DNA from: Acidobacteriota bacterium
Lineage (GTDB): Bacteria; Acidobacteriota; Vicinamibacteria; Vicinamibacterales; UBA8438
Direction of reading: 5' to 3'
DNA length: 35,208 nt
Assembly (NCBI GenBank): GCA_011523845.1
Contig: WTFV01000082.1
Coordinates: 1-35,208, forward strand
The notes under the pieces were generated by a model. That model saw nothing but the letters and a program-made list of their open reading frames with translations, searched no databases and was not told the DNA's origin. Below, in pieces: positions 1 to 6,573 of the stretch. Numbering within the stretch: the first letter of the stretch is position 1; each line of letters starts with the position of its first letter. The translations under genes were made by a program, and so were the position numbers.

Positions 1-1068
1 GCCGTAGAACTGCCCCGCCATGCGGCCGCCGCTGCCGAAGCTGTAGATGTACTCCAGCGGCTTGCGGCGCAGCACGTGCACCTTCTCGTTCATGCCGTCG
101 GCGACATAGGCGAAGGTCTGGTCCGGGTCGGTCGAGAACGCGATGTCCCAGACCGCGCCGGCGCCGAGGGTCTTCGTCATCAGGTAGATCTCCTCGACGA
201 ACTCGCCCGCCTTGGTGAACACCTGCACGCGGTTGCCCGGACGGTCGCACGCGTAGACCAGGCCGTCGTTGGTCGGGTCGGCGCAGTGCACGGGGTTGCG
301 GAACTGCGGGGTGCCGGACTTGTCCTTGCTGACCGCACCGTGGGCCGGCGCGTTGGCCAGGTCGTAGCGCGGCAGCTCGTCGTCGCTCGGCGTATTGCCG
401 TAGGCGCCCCAGAAGCGCTTCAGCTCGCCGGTCGTGCCGTCGACCACCGCCACGCGCTTGTTGCCGTAACCGTCGGCCAGGTACGCCTCGTTCGCCTCGT
501 TGTCGAAGGTGACCTTGGCGACCCGCGAGTAGCGCGTCGTCGAGCTGCTGTCGGGATCGGCGAAGCCGTCCTCGCCGATCTGCAGCAGGAACTCGCCGGT
601 GTGGGTGAACTTCAGGGCGTGCGAGTCGTCGCCGCCGTTGCCGCCAATCCAGACGTTGTCCATGCCGTCGACCCAGACGCCGTGGTTCGACTCGGGCCAA
701 TCGTAGCCCTCACCGGGTCCGCCCCAGTGCTGGAGGAGGCTGCCCTCCTGGTCGAACTCCAGGATGGGGGGCGCCGCGAAGCAGCACGCCTCCGCGAACG
801 GCGGATCGAGCGCGGCGGGGATCTCGTTCGGCGCGAGGTTGCCGCGGTGCACGATCCAGACGTGGTCGTCCGAGTCGACCGAGACCCCGATGGTCGAGCC
901 GAGCAGCCAGTTGTTCGGCAGCGGCTTCGGCCAGAACGGGTCGACCTCGAACAGCGGCGCGTTCGGGATCATGCTCTGGGCCCCGACCGCTCCGCTCTGG
1001 ATCCCGCCCCACACCAGGCCCGCGGCCACCAGGACGCCCAGGCTCATCACAATCAGTTTTCGCTTCAT
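1..1068 (-). CDS. Exported NHL/six-bladed beta-propeller protein (3' end cut off by window edge)
   Basis: The frame is open from an ATG at 1068 to the window edge, giving 356 codons with no stop, so the C-terminus lies outside. An AGGAGG Shine-Dalgarno sits a few bases upstream of the ATG. The N-terminus (MKRKLIVMSLGVLVAAGLVWGG) is a signal peptide or anchor followed by a Q-S-M-I-P boundary. The body has repeated propeller-like phrases: VSVDSDDHVWIVHRG, GVWVDGMDNVWIGG, LKFTHTGEFLLQIG and NRVQVFTKAGEFVEEIY. These are typical of NHL-repeat proteins related to peptidyl-hydroxyglycine alpha-amidating lyase, which are abundant in Acidobacteriota. A periplasmic or secreted location is inferred. The true substrate or ligand cannot be read from the sequence, and lyase activity should not be assumed. 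It is divergent from the serine hydrolase gene at 1419. Confidence 0.8.
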   Translation of the reverse strand, partial: MKRKLIVMSLGVLVAAGLVWGGIQSGAVGAQSMIPNAPLFEVDPFWPKPLPNNWLLGSTIGVSVDSDDHVWIVHRGNLAPNEIPAALDPPFAEACCFAAPPILEFDQEGSLLQHWGGPGEGYDWPESNHGVWVDGMDNVWIGGNGGDDSHALKFTHTGEFLLQIGEDGFADPDSSSTTRYSRVAKVTFDNEANEAYLADGYGNKRVAVVDGTTGELKRFWGAYGNTPSDDELPRYDLANAPAHGAVSKDKSGTPQFRNPVHCADPTNDGLVYACDRPGNRVQVFTKAGEFVEEIYLMTKTLGAGAVWDIAFSTDPDQTFAYVADGMNEKVHVLRRKPLEYIYSFGSGGRMAGQFYG

Positions 1069-1418
1069 GTCAGGGTCCTCCTCAGACTCCTCGCGGATCA
1101 ACACAACGGCGCCCCCGGCGCGCTGCGCACAGCCTGCCACCTACCGCCGCGTAAGGCAAGCCCGAACCGGATTTTTCTGCCGCGCCGCCGTCGAACCGGA
1201 GGATCGCGCCTTGCCACGCGGGCGCCGCACCGCTCCCGGTGCCGCGCGGCGTTCCACCACGGACTCGTACTCGTCGTTCCTCCGCGCCCGCAGGCCCGCG
1301 CCGCCCGTTCCCGGACTCCGGCTCCGTCGTCACGGTGATAAGGTGCACCGTGCATCCAGGCAGGTGCATCGTGCGTTCACGCTCGCCATACCGGGCACCG
1401 ACCGGAAGGAGCGCCCCG
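1069..1418. other. Divergent intergenic region, 350 bp, no gene
   Basis: This gap separates the divergent starts at 1068 (minus) and 1419 (plus), so both promoters should lie here. I could not find a convincing -35/-10 pair. It contains two notable things: a pair of near-identical 12-mers at 1342-1374 (listed separately) and a stretch at 1221-1262 that, read on the minus strand, resembles the left end of the repeat at 31050 (about 33 of 41 positions with one gap). Open frames across this gap lack ribosome binding sites or recognisable domains. Confidence 0.5.
1342..1374. promoter_or_regulatory. Candidate operator: two direct GGTGCAYCGTGC boxes, 21 bp apart
   Basis: GGTGCACCGTGC (1342-1353) and GGTGCATCGTGC (1363-1374) differ at one base and start exactly 21 bp apart, about two helical turns. 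The first box contains the perfect palindrome TGCACCGTGCA. They lie 45-77 bp upstream of the serine hydrolase ATG at 1419. This geometry fits a dimeric regulator binding one face of DNA. No regulator gene is adjacent and the match could be chance in GC-rich DNA. Confidence 0.35.
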
Positions 1419-2690
1419 ATGACTCCCAGGCGGACTCTCGCCGTCTTTCTCCTCGCCGCCGGCGCTCTCGCCGCCGGCAGCGCACCGCTTCGCGCACAGG
1501 ACCCGCCGGCCCTGTCCACGGCAACGCCCGAAACGGTCGGCCTCTCTTCCGAACGGCTGCAGGACGCGACACGCCTTCTGCAGGCCCATATAGATGCCGG
1601 GGACATCGCCGGCGTCGTGGCCGCGGTGGTCCGGCACGGCCGGCTCGTCTACCTCGAGGCGCTCGGCGACCTCGACCGCGAGCGGGGCCTGGCGATGCGC
1701 GACGACGCCCTTTTCCGCCTCTATTCCATGACGCGCCCCATCACCAGCCTGGCCGCGATGATCCTGTGGGAGGAAGACCGGTTCGAGCTCGACGATCCGG
1801 TCTCCCTGTACCTGCCGGCGTTCGCCGACCAGCGGGTCTTCGTCGATGCCTCCAGCCCCGACATGACGGCGACCCGCCCGCGGCGCACGGAAATGACCGT
1901 CGAGCACCTCCTGCTGCACACCTCCGGCCTCGGCAGCCGCGGCTCGGCCATCTACCGCGCCGAGCAGGTCCGGCTGCGTTCCATCACCCTGCCCGAGATG
2001 GTCGGCAACACCGCGCGCGTGCCGTTGTTCGAGGACCCGGGCACCCGCTGGCGCTACGGCATCTCGACCACCATCCTCGGACGCCTCGTCGAGGTCTGGT
2101 CCGGCATGCCGTTCGAGGATTTCCTCCGGCAGCGCGTGTTCGAACCGCTGGGGATGACCGACACCGTGTTCCGCGTCGACCCGTCCCGCGCCGCCCGCTT
2201 CGGACCCGCCTACCGGCCCAGTCCCGACGGCGCACTGCGCCCCTACGCCATCGAGGTGGTTCCGTTCACCGAGCAGCCGGCGCTGATCGAAGGGGGCGTC
2301 GGATTGGTCTCCACGGTCCGCGACTACTTGCGGTTCGCCCAGATGTTCCTCAACGGCGGCGAGCTCGACGGCGTGCGGGTTCTCCAGCCGTCCACCGTCG
2401 CACTGATGACCGTCAATCGCGTCCCCGACGCACTGCTGCCGATCGGTTTCGGCAACCCGCAGCCCGGCCGCGGCTGGACGCTGGGCTTCTCTGCGGTCAT
2501 GGACGCCGACGCCTCTCCCCTCCCGGTCAGCGAGGGCACGTACTGGTGGGACGGCTCGTCCGGAACGCGCTTCTTCATCGACCCGGTGGAGAACATGGTG
2601 ACCGTGATCATGGCGGCGGCGTCCCCCGCGTACGGCGGCGGCTTTCGGGAGGGGTTCATCGAGGCGGCGTACCGGGCGATTGTGGACTGA
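1419..2690 (+). CDS. Secreted serine hydrolase, beta-lactamase/DD-peptidase fold
   Basis: 423 aa. The ATG at 1419 is preferred over an upstream GTG because GGAAGGAG lies just before it and a signal peptide follows at once (MTPRRTLAVFLLAAGALAAG, ending near L-R-A-Q). The body is a class C beta-lactamase/transpeptidase-like hydrolase (Pfam Beta-lactamase family). The nucleophile region is L-Y-S103-M-T-R106-P-I-T, followed by VEHLLLHTSGLG, the Tyr region RWRYGIST (Y213), and a C-terminal W-D-G-S-S-G-T segment in place of the KTG/HxG box. The family's SxxK lysine appears as arginine here (SMTR). Such proteins hydrolyse esters, D-amino-acid peptides or beta-lactams, and the substrate is not predictable. 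It is transcribed away from the NHL gene and toward the lasso cluster. Confidence 0.88.
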   Translation: MTPRRTLAVFLLAAGALAAGSAPLRAQDPPALSTATPETVGLSSERLQDATRLLQAHIDAGDIAGVVAAVVRHGRLVYLEALGDLDRERGLAMRDDALFRLYSMTRPITSLAAMILWEEDRFELDDPVSLYLPAFADQRVFVDASSPDMTATRPRRTEMTVEHLLLHTSGLGSRGSAIYRAEQVRLRSITLPEMVGNTARVPLFEDPGTRWRYGISTTILGRLVEVWSGMPFEDFLRQRVFEPLGMTDTVFRVDPSRAARFGPAYRPSPDGALRPYAIEVVPFTEQPALIEGGVGLVSTVRDYLRFAQMFLNGGELDGVRVLQPSTVALMTVNRVPDALLPIGFGNPQPGRGWTLGFSAVMDADASPLPVSEGTYWWDGSSGTRFFIDPVENMVTVIMAAASPAYGGGFREGFIEAAYRAIVD

Positions 2691-2797
2691 CCGCGTGTGC
2701 CGACTGTCGATGCTGCCAGAAGACTCTCGGCACCGACGTTCGCAGGAGTCTCTGCCGACCCCGGCGCCACCTGATGGCGATCGTCGCGCGGCTGATC

Positions 2798-3109
2798 TCA
2801 GTCGTGCTCGAGGAGCCGTCGGTCCAGCAGGTCTTGAAGCAGGCTGTCGACGTCGCGTTCCAGCACATCCCGGGACACCTCGTACTCCGCGAACAGCCGG
2901 TCGACGATCCCGTTCCGCGTGGCGCGCTGGCCGAGCAGTTCCCACAGTTTCGCCCCGACGCCATCCAGGCCGAAGTAGTGGCCCGACCGCATGTCGGCCA
3001 CGATGATCTGGTCGTCCATTCGGACGTGATGGGCGTGCTTGGAGAGCCTCAGGACCCGATTCGAGCTCAATTCCTTCGCCCCATCCGCTACGCTGCCGAG
3101 CCGAGCCAT
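2798..3109 (-). CDS. Lasso peptide B1 protein: PqqD-like RiPP recognition element
   Basis: 103 aa from the ATG at 3109, which has a GGGGGG-type ribosome site six bases upstream. An upstream in-frame start at 3145 would add 12 residues. The gene overlaps the 3' end of the cyclase gene by 22 bp, indicating translational coupling. The sequence is a stand-alone PqqD/RRE winged-helix domain: IIVADMRSGHYFGLDGVGAKLW near residues 37-58, then a helical acidic tail (RDVLERDVDSLLQDLLDRRLLEHD). In split-B lasso systems this protein binds the YxxPxLxxxG leader motif of the precursor and delivers it to the B2 protease. Position as the last gene after A, B2 and C supports this role. Cytoplasmic. Confidence 0.9.
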   Translation of the reverse strand: MARLGSVADGAKELSSNRVLRLSKHAHHVRMDDQIIVADMRSGHYFGLDGVGAKLWELLGQRATRNGIVDRLFAEYEVSRDVLERDVDSLLQDLLDRRLLEHD

Positions 3110-4977
3110 CCGGTACCCCCCTTGTGAGCGGCGTGCTGCAGCCATGCATCCAGTGTCAGGGTCGAGCCCAGCCCGGCGAGATCGAAGGCGTGCCCCTGGC
3201 GGGCGAGATGCAACGCGTTCAGCAGCCGTTCACGGTCGACGACGCCGAGCTCGACCAGTATCGATGATGCGACGATCCGTTCCAGAACCGGCCACTCCTT
3301 GCGGAGACCGTTGTACACCGCGTGCCCCGTCGACACGTTCTGTGACCGCAGCCTGATTTCGTCCGGCAAGACACCCCGCATCGCGCGCCGAAGTAGCGCC
3401 TTCGGTTCTCCGGGAATCTCCTTCAGGCTCCACGGCGCCTTGAGACCCAGTTCGACGAGCGGTCGGTGCAAGAACGGATAGCGCAGGTCGCAGGTCTTCT
3501 CCAGATAGCCACGCAACAGAATGCCCGTGATGCTGCCGATTCTCTCGACCTGCCACTGATCAGCCATACCGCCGCGCGCCGACGGCATATGGCCCTTCCT
3601 CGCGCGCTCCTTCAGTCCCCATCTGCGCGCGAAGGGGCGCGCGATCCAGTTGTGAACCTGCGGCAGAATGTCGCAACAACTGAGCGGTCCTGTCAGCAGG
3701 GGGCGCACGCAGTACCGCAGTATGAGGTTGCTCAACGGAACCCTCAAGGCACGCTGCCAGTGGTCGAGTTCCCCCCAGAGGCCTGCGAACTCCCCCCGCC
3801 GCAGCCGATCGGCGAGATGTACCGGCACCTGACTCTTGCTCATCACAACCGCTTCCGCGCCTATGCCGCTCAACAGAATGGGGACGCCGAACCCCACCCC
3901 GGCGACGAGCCTTGCGTACTCCTTGTGAACGCCGAAAAAGGCGGCCGCGCCGTGGGGTTCCTCCCAATACCTCACGGCTTTTCGGAGTTGGCTGAACGGG
4001 TGGTGAACGTCACCATCGATAGTGTGCTCCTCGACGCGACGAACCTGCGCGACGGACTTCATCCACTGCCGCTCGTCGCTCAGCCTCGACTGGCCGAAAA
4101 CCACGCTGATGGTGCGCAAGGGACGGCACTTCTCGTGTCGAGCCGCAACGCACACGATTGAGGACGAATCGAGTCCACCTGAGAGGTCCGACCACACCTG
4201 GCCGGAACCTCGCATCCTCTCCTCGACCGCCTGGATGAAGACCTCACGGAAATGTTCCGTGTAGTTCTCGTGGTTCCGATTCGCGTTTCCGCACCCGGCA
4301 GTCCACCTCCAGTACCCTTCGGTCCGGACTCGTCCGTTTTCCGCGATTAGACGATGGCCGGGCTTGAGGCGCGTTACGCCGCGATACGGCGTCGTGGAGG
4401 AATCGGCGTATTCCGTGCCCTGCACGAGTCGGTCGGCAATGAACTCCAGATCGAGCGACGGACTGTTGTCCCTGGACGCAGCCAGGACCTGTCTGAGCTG
4501 CGTCGCGAAGCAGACCACGTCACTTGCGACGCGAAAATAGAGAGGCCGAACGCCGAGCGCGTCTCGCACGCATAGAAGTCGCCGTCGAAAGCCGTCCCAC
4601 AGGCCGAACGCGAAATCGCCAATCAGTTTCGACGCACATTCGTCGCCCCAGGCCTCGTACGCCGCCAGGACGAGATCGACGTCCCGGCTCCGGGGAACCA
4701 TGCCTCGGCGCCGCAGTTCGGCGACCAGGTCCCTGCGATTGTCCAGTCGACCATCGAAGACCAGCATGCAGTGACCGGCACCCGCAATCGATCGGCACGG
4801 ATCCGTCCGACGCGCCCGGTCTACGCAGGGCGACACGGAGGCGAGCGCCACCGGCCCCTCGCTCCAATGGGTCGAGCGAGAAGACACCAACAACTGCGCG
4901 GCCGCGTTGATTCTGCGGACCAGCGTCCGCTCGAGTGGCCCCTCGTCGAGTCTGTACACGCCGCCGATTGCGTTCAT
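3088..4977 (-). CDS. Lasso peptide macrolactam synthetase (C protein, asparagine synthase-like)
   Basis: 629 aa. The start at ATG 4977 is chosen because GGAGG sits nine bases upstream; the ATG at 4983 would leave only three. It has a class II glutaminase-like N-domain (FDGRLDNR 74-81, DFAFGLWD 121-128, RDALGVRPLYF 138-148) followed by an AANH/asparagine synthetase domain with the ATP-pyrophosphatase loop DLSGGLDSSS (264-273). The N-terminus reads M-N-A-I-G-G, so the Cys2 nucleophile of true glutaminases is absent, as in lasso cyclases. Known role of the family: adenylate the Asp or Glu side chain of the core and close it onto the new N-terminus. Its place between B2 (35 bp upstream) and B1 (overlapping) makes an ordinary asparagine synthetase unlikely. 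Confidence 0.93.
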   Translation of the reverse strand: MNAIGGVYRLDEGPLERTLVRRINAAAQLLVSSRSTHWSEGPVALASVSPCVDRARRTDPCRSIAGAGHCMLVFDGRLDNRRDLVAELRRRGMVPRSRDVDLVLAAYEAWGDECASKLIGDFAFGLWDGFRRRLLCVRDALGVRPLYFRVASDVVCFATQLRQVLAASRDNSPSLDLEFIADRLVQGTEYADSSTTPYRGVTRLKPGHRLIAENGRVRTEGYWRWTAGCGNANRNHENYTEHFREVFIQAVEERMRGSGQVWSDLSGGLDSSSIVCVAARHEKCRPLRTISVVFGQSRLSDERQWMKSVAQVRRVEEHTIDGDVHHPFSQLRKAVRYWEEPHGAAAFFGVHKEYARLVAGVGFGVPILLSGIGAEAVVMSKSQVPVHLADRLRRGEFAGLWGELDHWQRALRVPLSNLILRYCVRPLLTGPLSCCDILPQVHNWIARPFARRWGLKERARKGHMPSARGGMADQWQVERIGSITGILLRGYLEKTCDLRYPFLHRPLVELGLKAPWSLKEIPGEPKALLRRAMRGVLPDEIRLRSQNVSTGHAVYNGLRKEWPVLERIVASSILVELGVVDRERLLNALHLARQGHAFDLAGLGSTLTLDAWLQHAAHKGGTGWLGSAA

Positions 4978-5011
4978 GGTCATCGGCCTCCGGAGTTGCC
5001 GGGAGGGCCGT

Positions 5012-5431
5012 CTACATCGACATGATTGGCGTGTAGGGTTCGTGGCGCCAGGTATTCGCCGGGTCGTCCAGTACTTCGCCGAAACACTCGACCCACGCAT
5101 GGGCTCCGAACGGATAGCGCTTCACGCCAATGTGCAGCGACGCAGGCATTCTCCGGCGCCGAAGCAGCAGGTAGATGGTCAACGATCTCGGCAGACAGTC
5201 CAGCCGGCGGCGGAAGTAGTAGCGTGTAGCCGTCCGCACGGCTTCCAGAATCCGGTCTACGACCAGGCGCCGGGCCACCGGTTCGGCGTCCGTCGGCCCG
5301 CGACCGCACCACCGCACAAGTTGGTACACCCGACGAAAACCGAAAACGAGGAGACAGGCGTCCAGCAGAACGAAGATCAGGATCGCCTGCCCCGCCAGGA
5401 CCACACGCGAACTGGTGAGGTTCGTCCTCAT
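5012..5431 (-). CDS. Lasso peptide B2 leader peptidase (transglutaminase-like Cys protease)
   Basis: 139 aa from the ATG at 5431; an in-frame TTG at 5467, with GAGG about ten bases upstream, would add 12 residues and remains possible. It matches the Transglut_core3 family of lasso B2 proteins. The N-terminal half has a hydrophobic stretch (VVLAGQAILIFVLLDACLLVFGF) and is followed by the catalytic elements: Cys79 in R-L-D-C-L-P-R-S, His111 in F-G-A-H-A-W-V-E, and an Asp in V-L-D-D-P (122-123). Known role: ATP-independent cleavage of the leader from precursor A, normally after the residue following a conserved Thr. It lies between the precursor gene (78 bp upstream) and the cyclase (34 bp downstream), all in one direction. 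Confidence 0.92.
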   Translation of the reverse strand: MRTNLTSSRVVLAGQAILIFVLLDACLLVFGFRRVYQLVRWCGRGPTDAEPVARRLVVDRILEAVRTATRYYFRRRLDCLPRSLTIYLLLRRRRMPASLHIGVKRYPFGAHAWVECFGEVLDDPANTWRHEPYTPIMSM

Positions 5432-5509
5432 CGCCTTGTGTTCGGAGCGGTGAGAAGCTGCCTTCAAGTACAGGGCGCCTCAGGCGAACAATGCGGACTG
5501 CCCCGGTCT

Positions 5510-5665
5510 TCACAGCGCAGGCCAGGTGCCCATGCGCGCGAAATTCATGCCGTCGAGGCAGAGGCCGATACAATCGCCGGTCGTCACTTCGATCGCTCCG
5601 AAATCGACGACGCGCGGCGTCGCGTACACCTTCTTCTGTCGCGGATGAGCTTCGTCGTTGGTCAT
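5510..5665 (-). CDS. Lasso peptide precursor A (51 aa)
   Basis: This small gene was read directly from the minus strand. The ATG at 5665 is preceded by AAAGGAGAA with GGAG seven bases upstream, and the stop is TGA at 5510-5512. The leader (residues 1-29) carries the exact spacing Y14-x-x-P17-x-V19-x-x-x-G23 that RRE/B1 proteins recognise, then E-V-T28-T29. With Thr28 at position -2 the core starts at Gly30: ring segment GDCIGLCLD (core 1-9), giving a Gly1 to Asp9 macrolactam, then tail GMNFARMGTWPAL. Cys3 and Cys7 of the core both lie in the ring. Cutting one residue later would give Asp1 to Asp8, which is less usual. Likely steric-lock residues are Phe13, Arg15 or Trp19. About 135 bp separate it from the response regulator gene; I saw no clear sigma-70 promoter there. 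Confidence 0.9.
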   Translation of the reverse strand: MTNDEAHPRQKKVYATPRVVDFGAIEVTTGDCIGLCLDGMNFARMGTWPAL

Positions 5666-5800
5666 TTCTGTTCTCCTTTGCGAGCACTACCCCGAGTGCC
5701 GATACAGGATTGCAGTTGACGGTGGATTTGGCATTGTCCTGGCTCAAACGGCTGACTGATCCCCGTCAAGCCTGCCGCGCCGAAAGACGAACGGACCAAG

Positions 5801-6484
5801 CTATCCGGTGAACTTGTAGCCCACGCGGTGCACGGTCACCAGCCAGCGAGGGTCCGACGGATCGTCTTCGATCTTCCGGCGCAGCTTGGCGACGTGCATG
5901 TCGACGGTGCGGGTCAATGGGGAAATCGCGTCGTGACCCCAGACCGAGTCCAGAAGCTGATCCCGGCTGATCACCTCACCGCGATGCTCGACGAAGTACT
6001 CGAGCAGTCGGAACTCGCGCGGCAGCAACGGCAGCGACGCCCCGCTCCTGGTCGCCTCGCGGGTTCTGAAATTCAGGGTCACCTGTCCAAACTTGTGGGT
6101 GTGCGCCTGCGCCGCGAACCGTCGGGATCTACGCAAGACGGCCTCGACACGCGCCAGCAGTTCCATGAAGCTGAACGGCTTGGTGAGGTAATCGTCGGCG
6201 CCTGCCTTGAGCCCGACGACCTTGTCGAGCTCCTGGCCCTTGGAGGTGAGCATCACGATAGGCACCGTGTTGCCCCGAGACCGCAGCGTCCGGCACAGGT
6301 CCAGCCCGTTCACCTCGGGCAGCATGATGTCCAGAACGATGAGGTCGAAGTCACCCTGCCCGGCCAGACGCAGACCCGATGCTCCGTCCCGCGCTACCAC
6401 GGCCGTGTGCCCCTCGTAGTGCAGGCCCTCCGACAGCCCGGTGGCCAGGGACAGATCGTCCTCGACGATCAGGATCCGGCTCAC
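5801..6484 (-). CDS. OmpR/PhoB-family response regulator
   Basis: 227 aa. The receiver domain has acidic pocket D9-D10, phosphoacceptor D52 (LIVLDIMLP), T80 and K102 (DDYLTKPF). The C-terminal winged-helix Trans_reg_C domain contains LLPREFRLLEYFVEHRGEV and ends R-R-K-I-E-D-D-P...VHRVGYKFTG, the normal full-length ending. It is a DNA-binding transcription factor activated by phosphorylation, surely partnered by the histidine kinase 89 bp upstream in the same direction. It lies directly before the lasso precursor gene in the same orientation, so control of the lasso operon is a reasonable inference, though its target sites were not identified. Confidence 0.95.
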   Translation of the reverse strand: MSRILIVEDDLSLATGLSEGLHYEGHTAVVARDGASGLRLAGQGDFDLIVLDIMLPEVNGLDLCRTLRSRGNTVPIVMLTSKGQELDKVVGLKAGADDYLTKPFSFMELLARVEAVLRRSRRFAAQAHTHKFGQVTLNFRTREATRSGASLPLLPREFRLLEYFVEHRGEVISRDQLLDSVWGHDAISPLTRTVDMHVAKLRRKIEDDPSDPRWLVTVHRVGYKFTG

Positions 6485-6573
6485 GACGCCCTTTCTCGCC
6501 GGACTCTTCGCGAACTCCGAATGCTGTCAGGATGACGGCCGGTCATCGAAGCCGCGGCGGAGCCCATGAGCCC

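Noticed and set aside
3088..4977. Ordinary asparagine synthetase B
   Set aside because: It lacks the N-terminal Cys2 nucleophile of the glutaminase domain and sits between lasso B2 and B1 genes with overlap.
4980..5747. A 255-codon minus-strand frame overlapping the lasso precursor and B2 genes
   Set aside because: It is out of frame with both genes and Arg-rich without motifs. The precursor frame has a strong Shine-Dalgarno and the leader motif.
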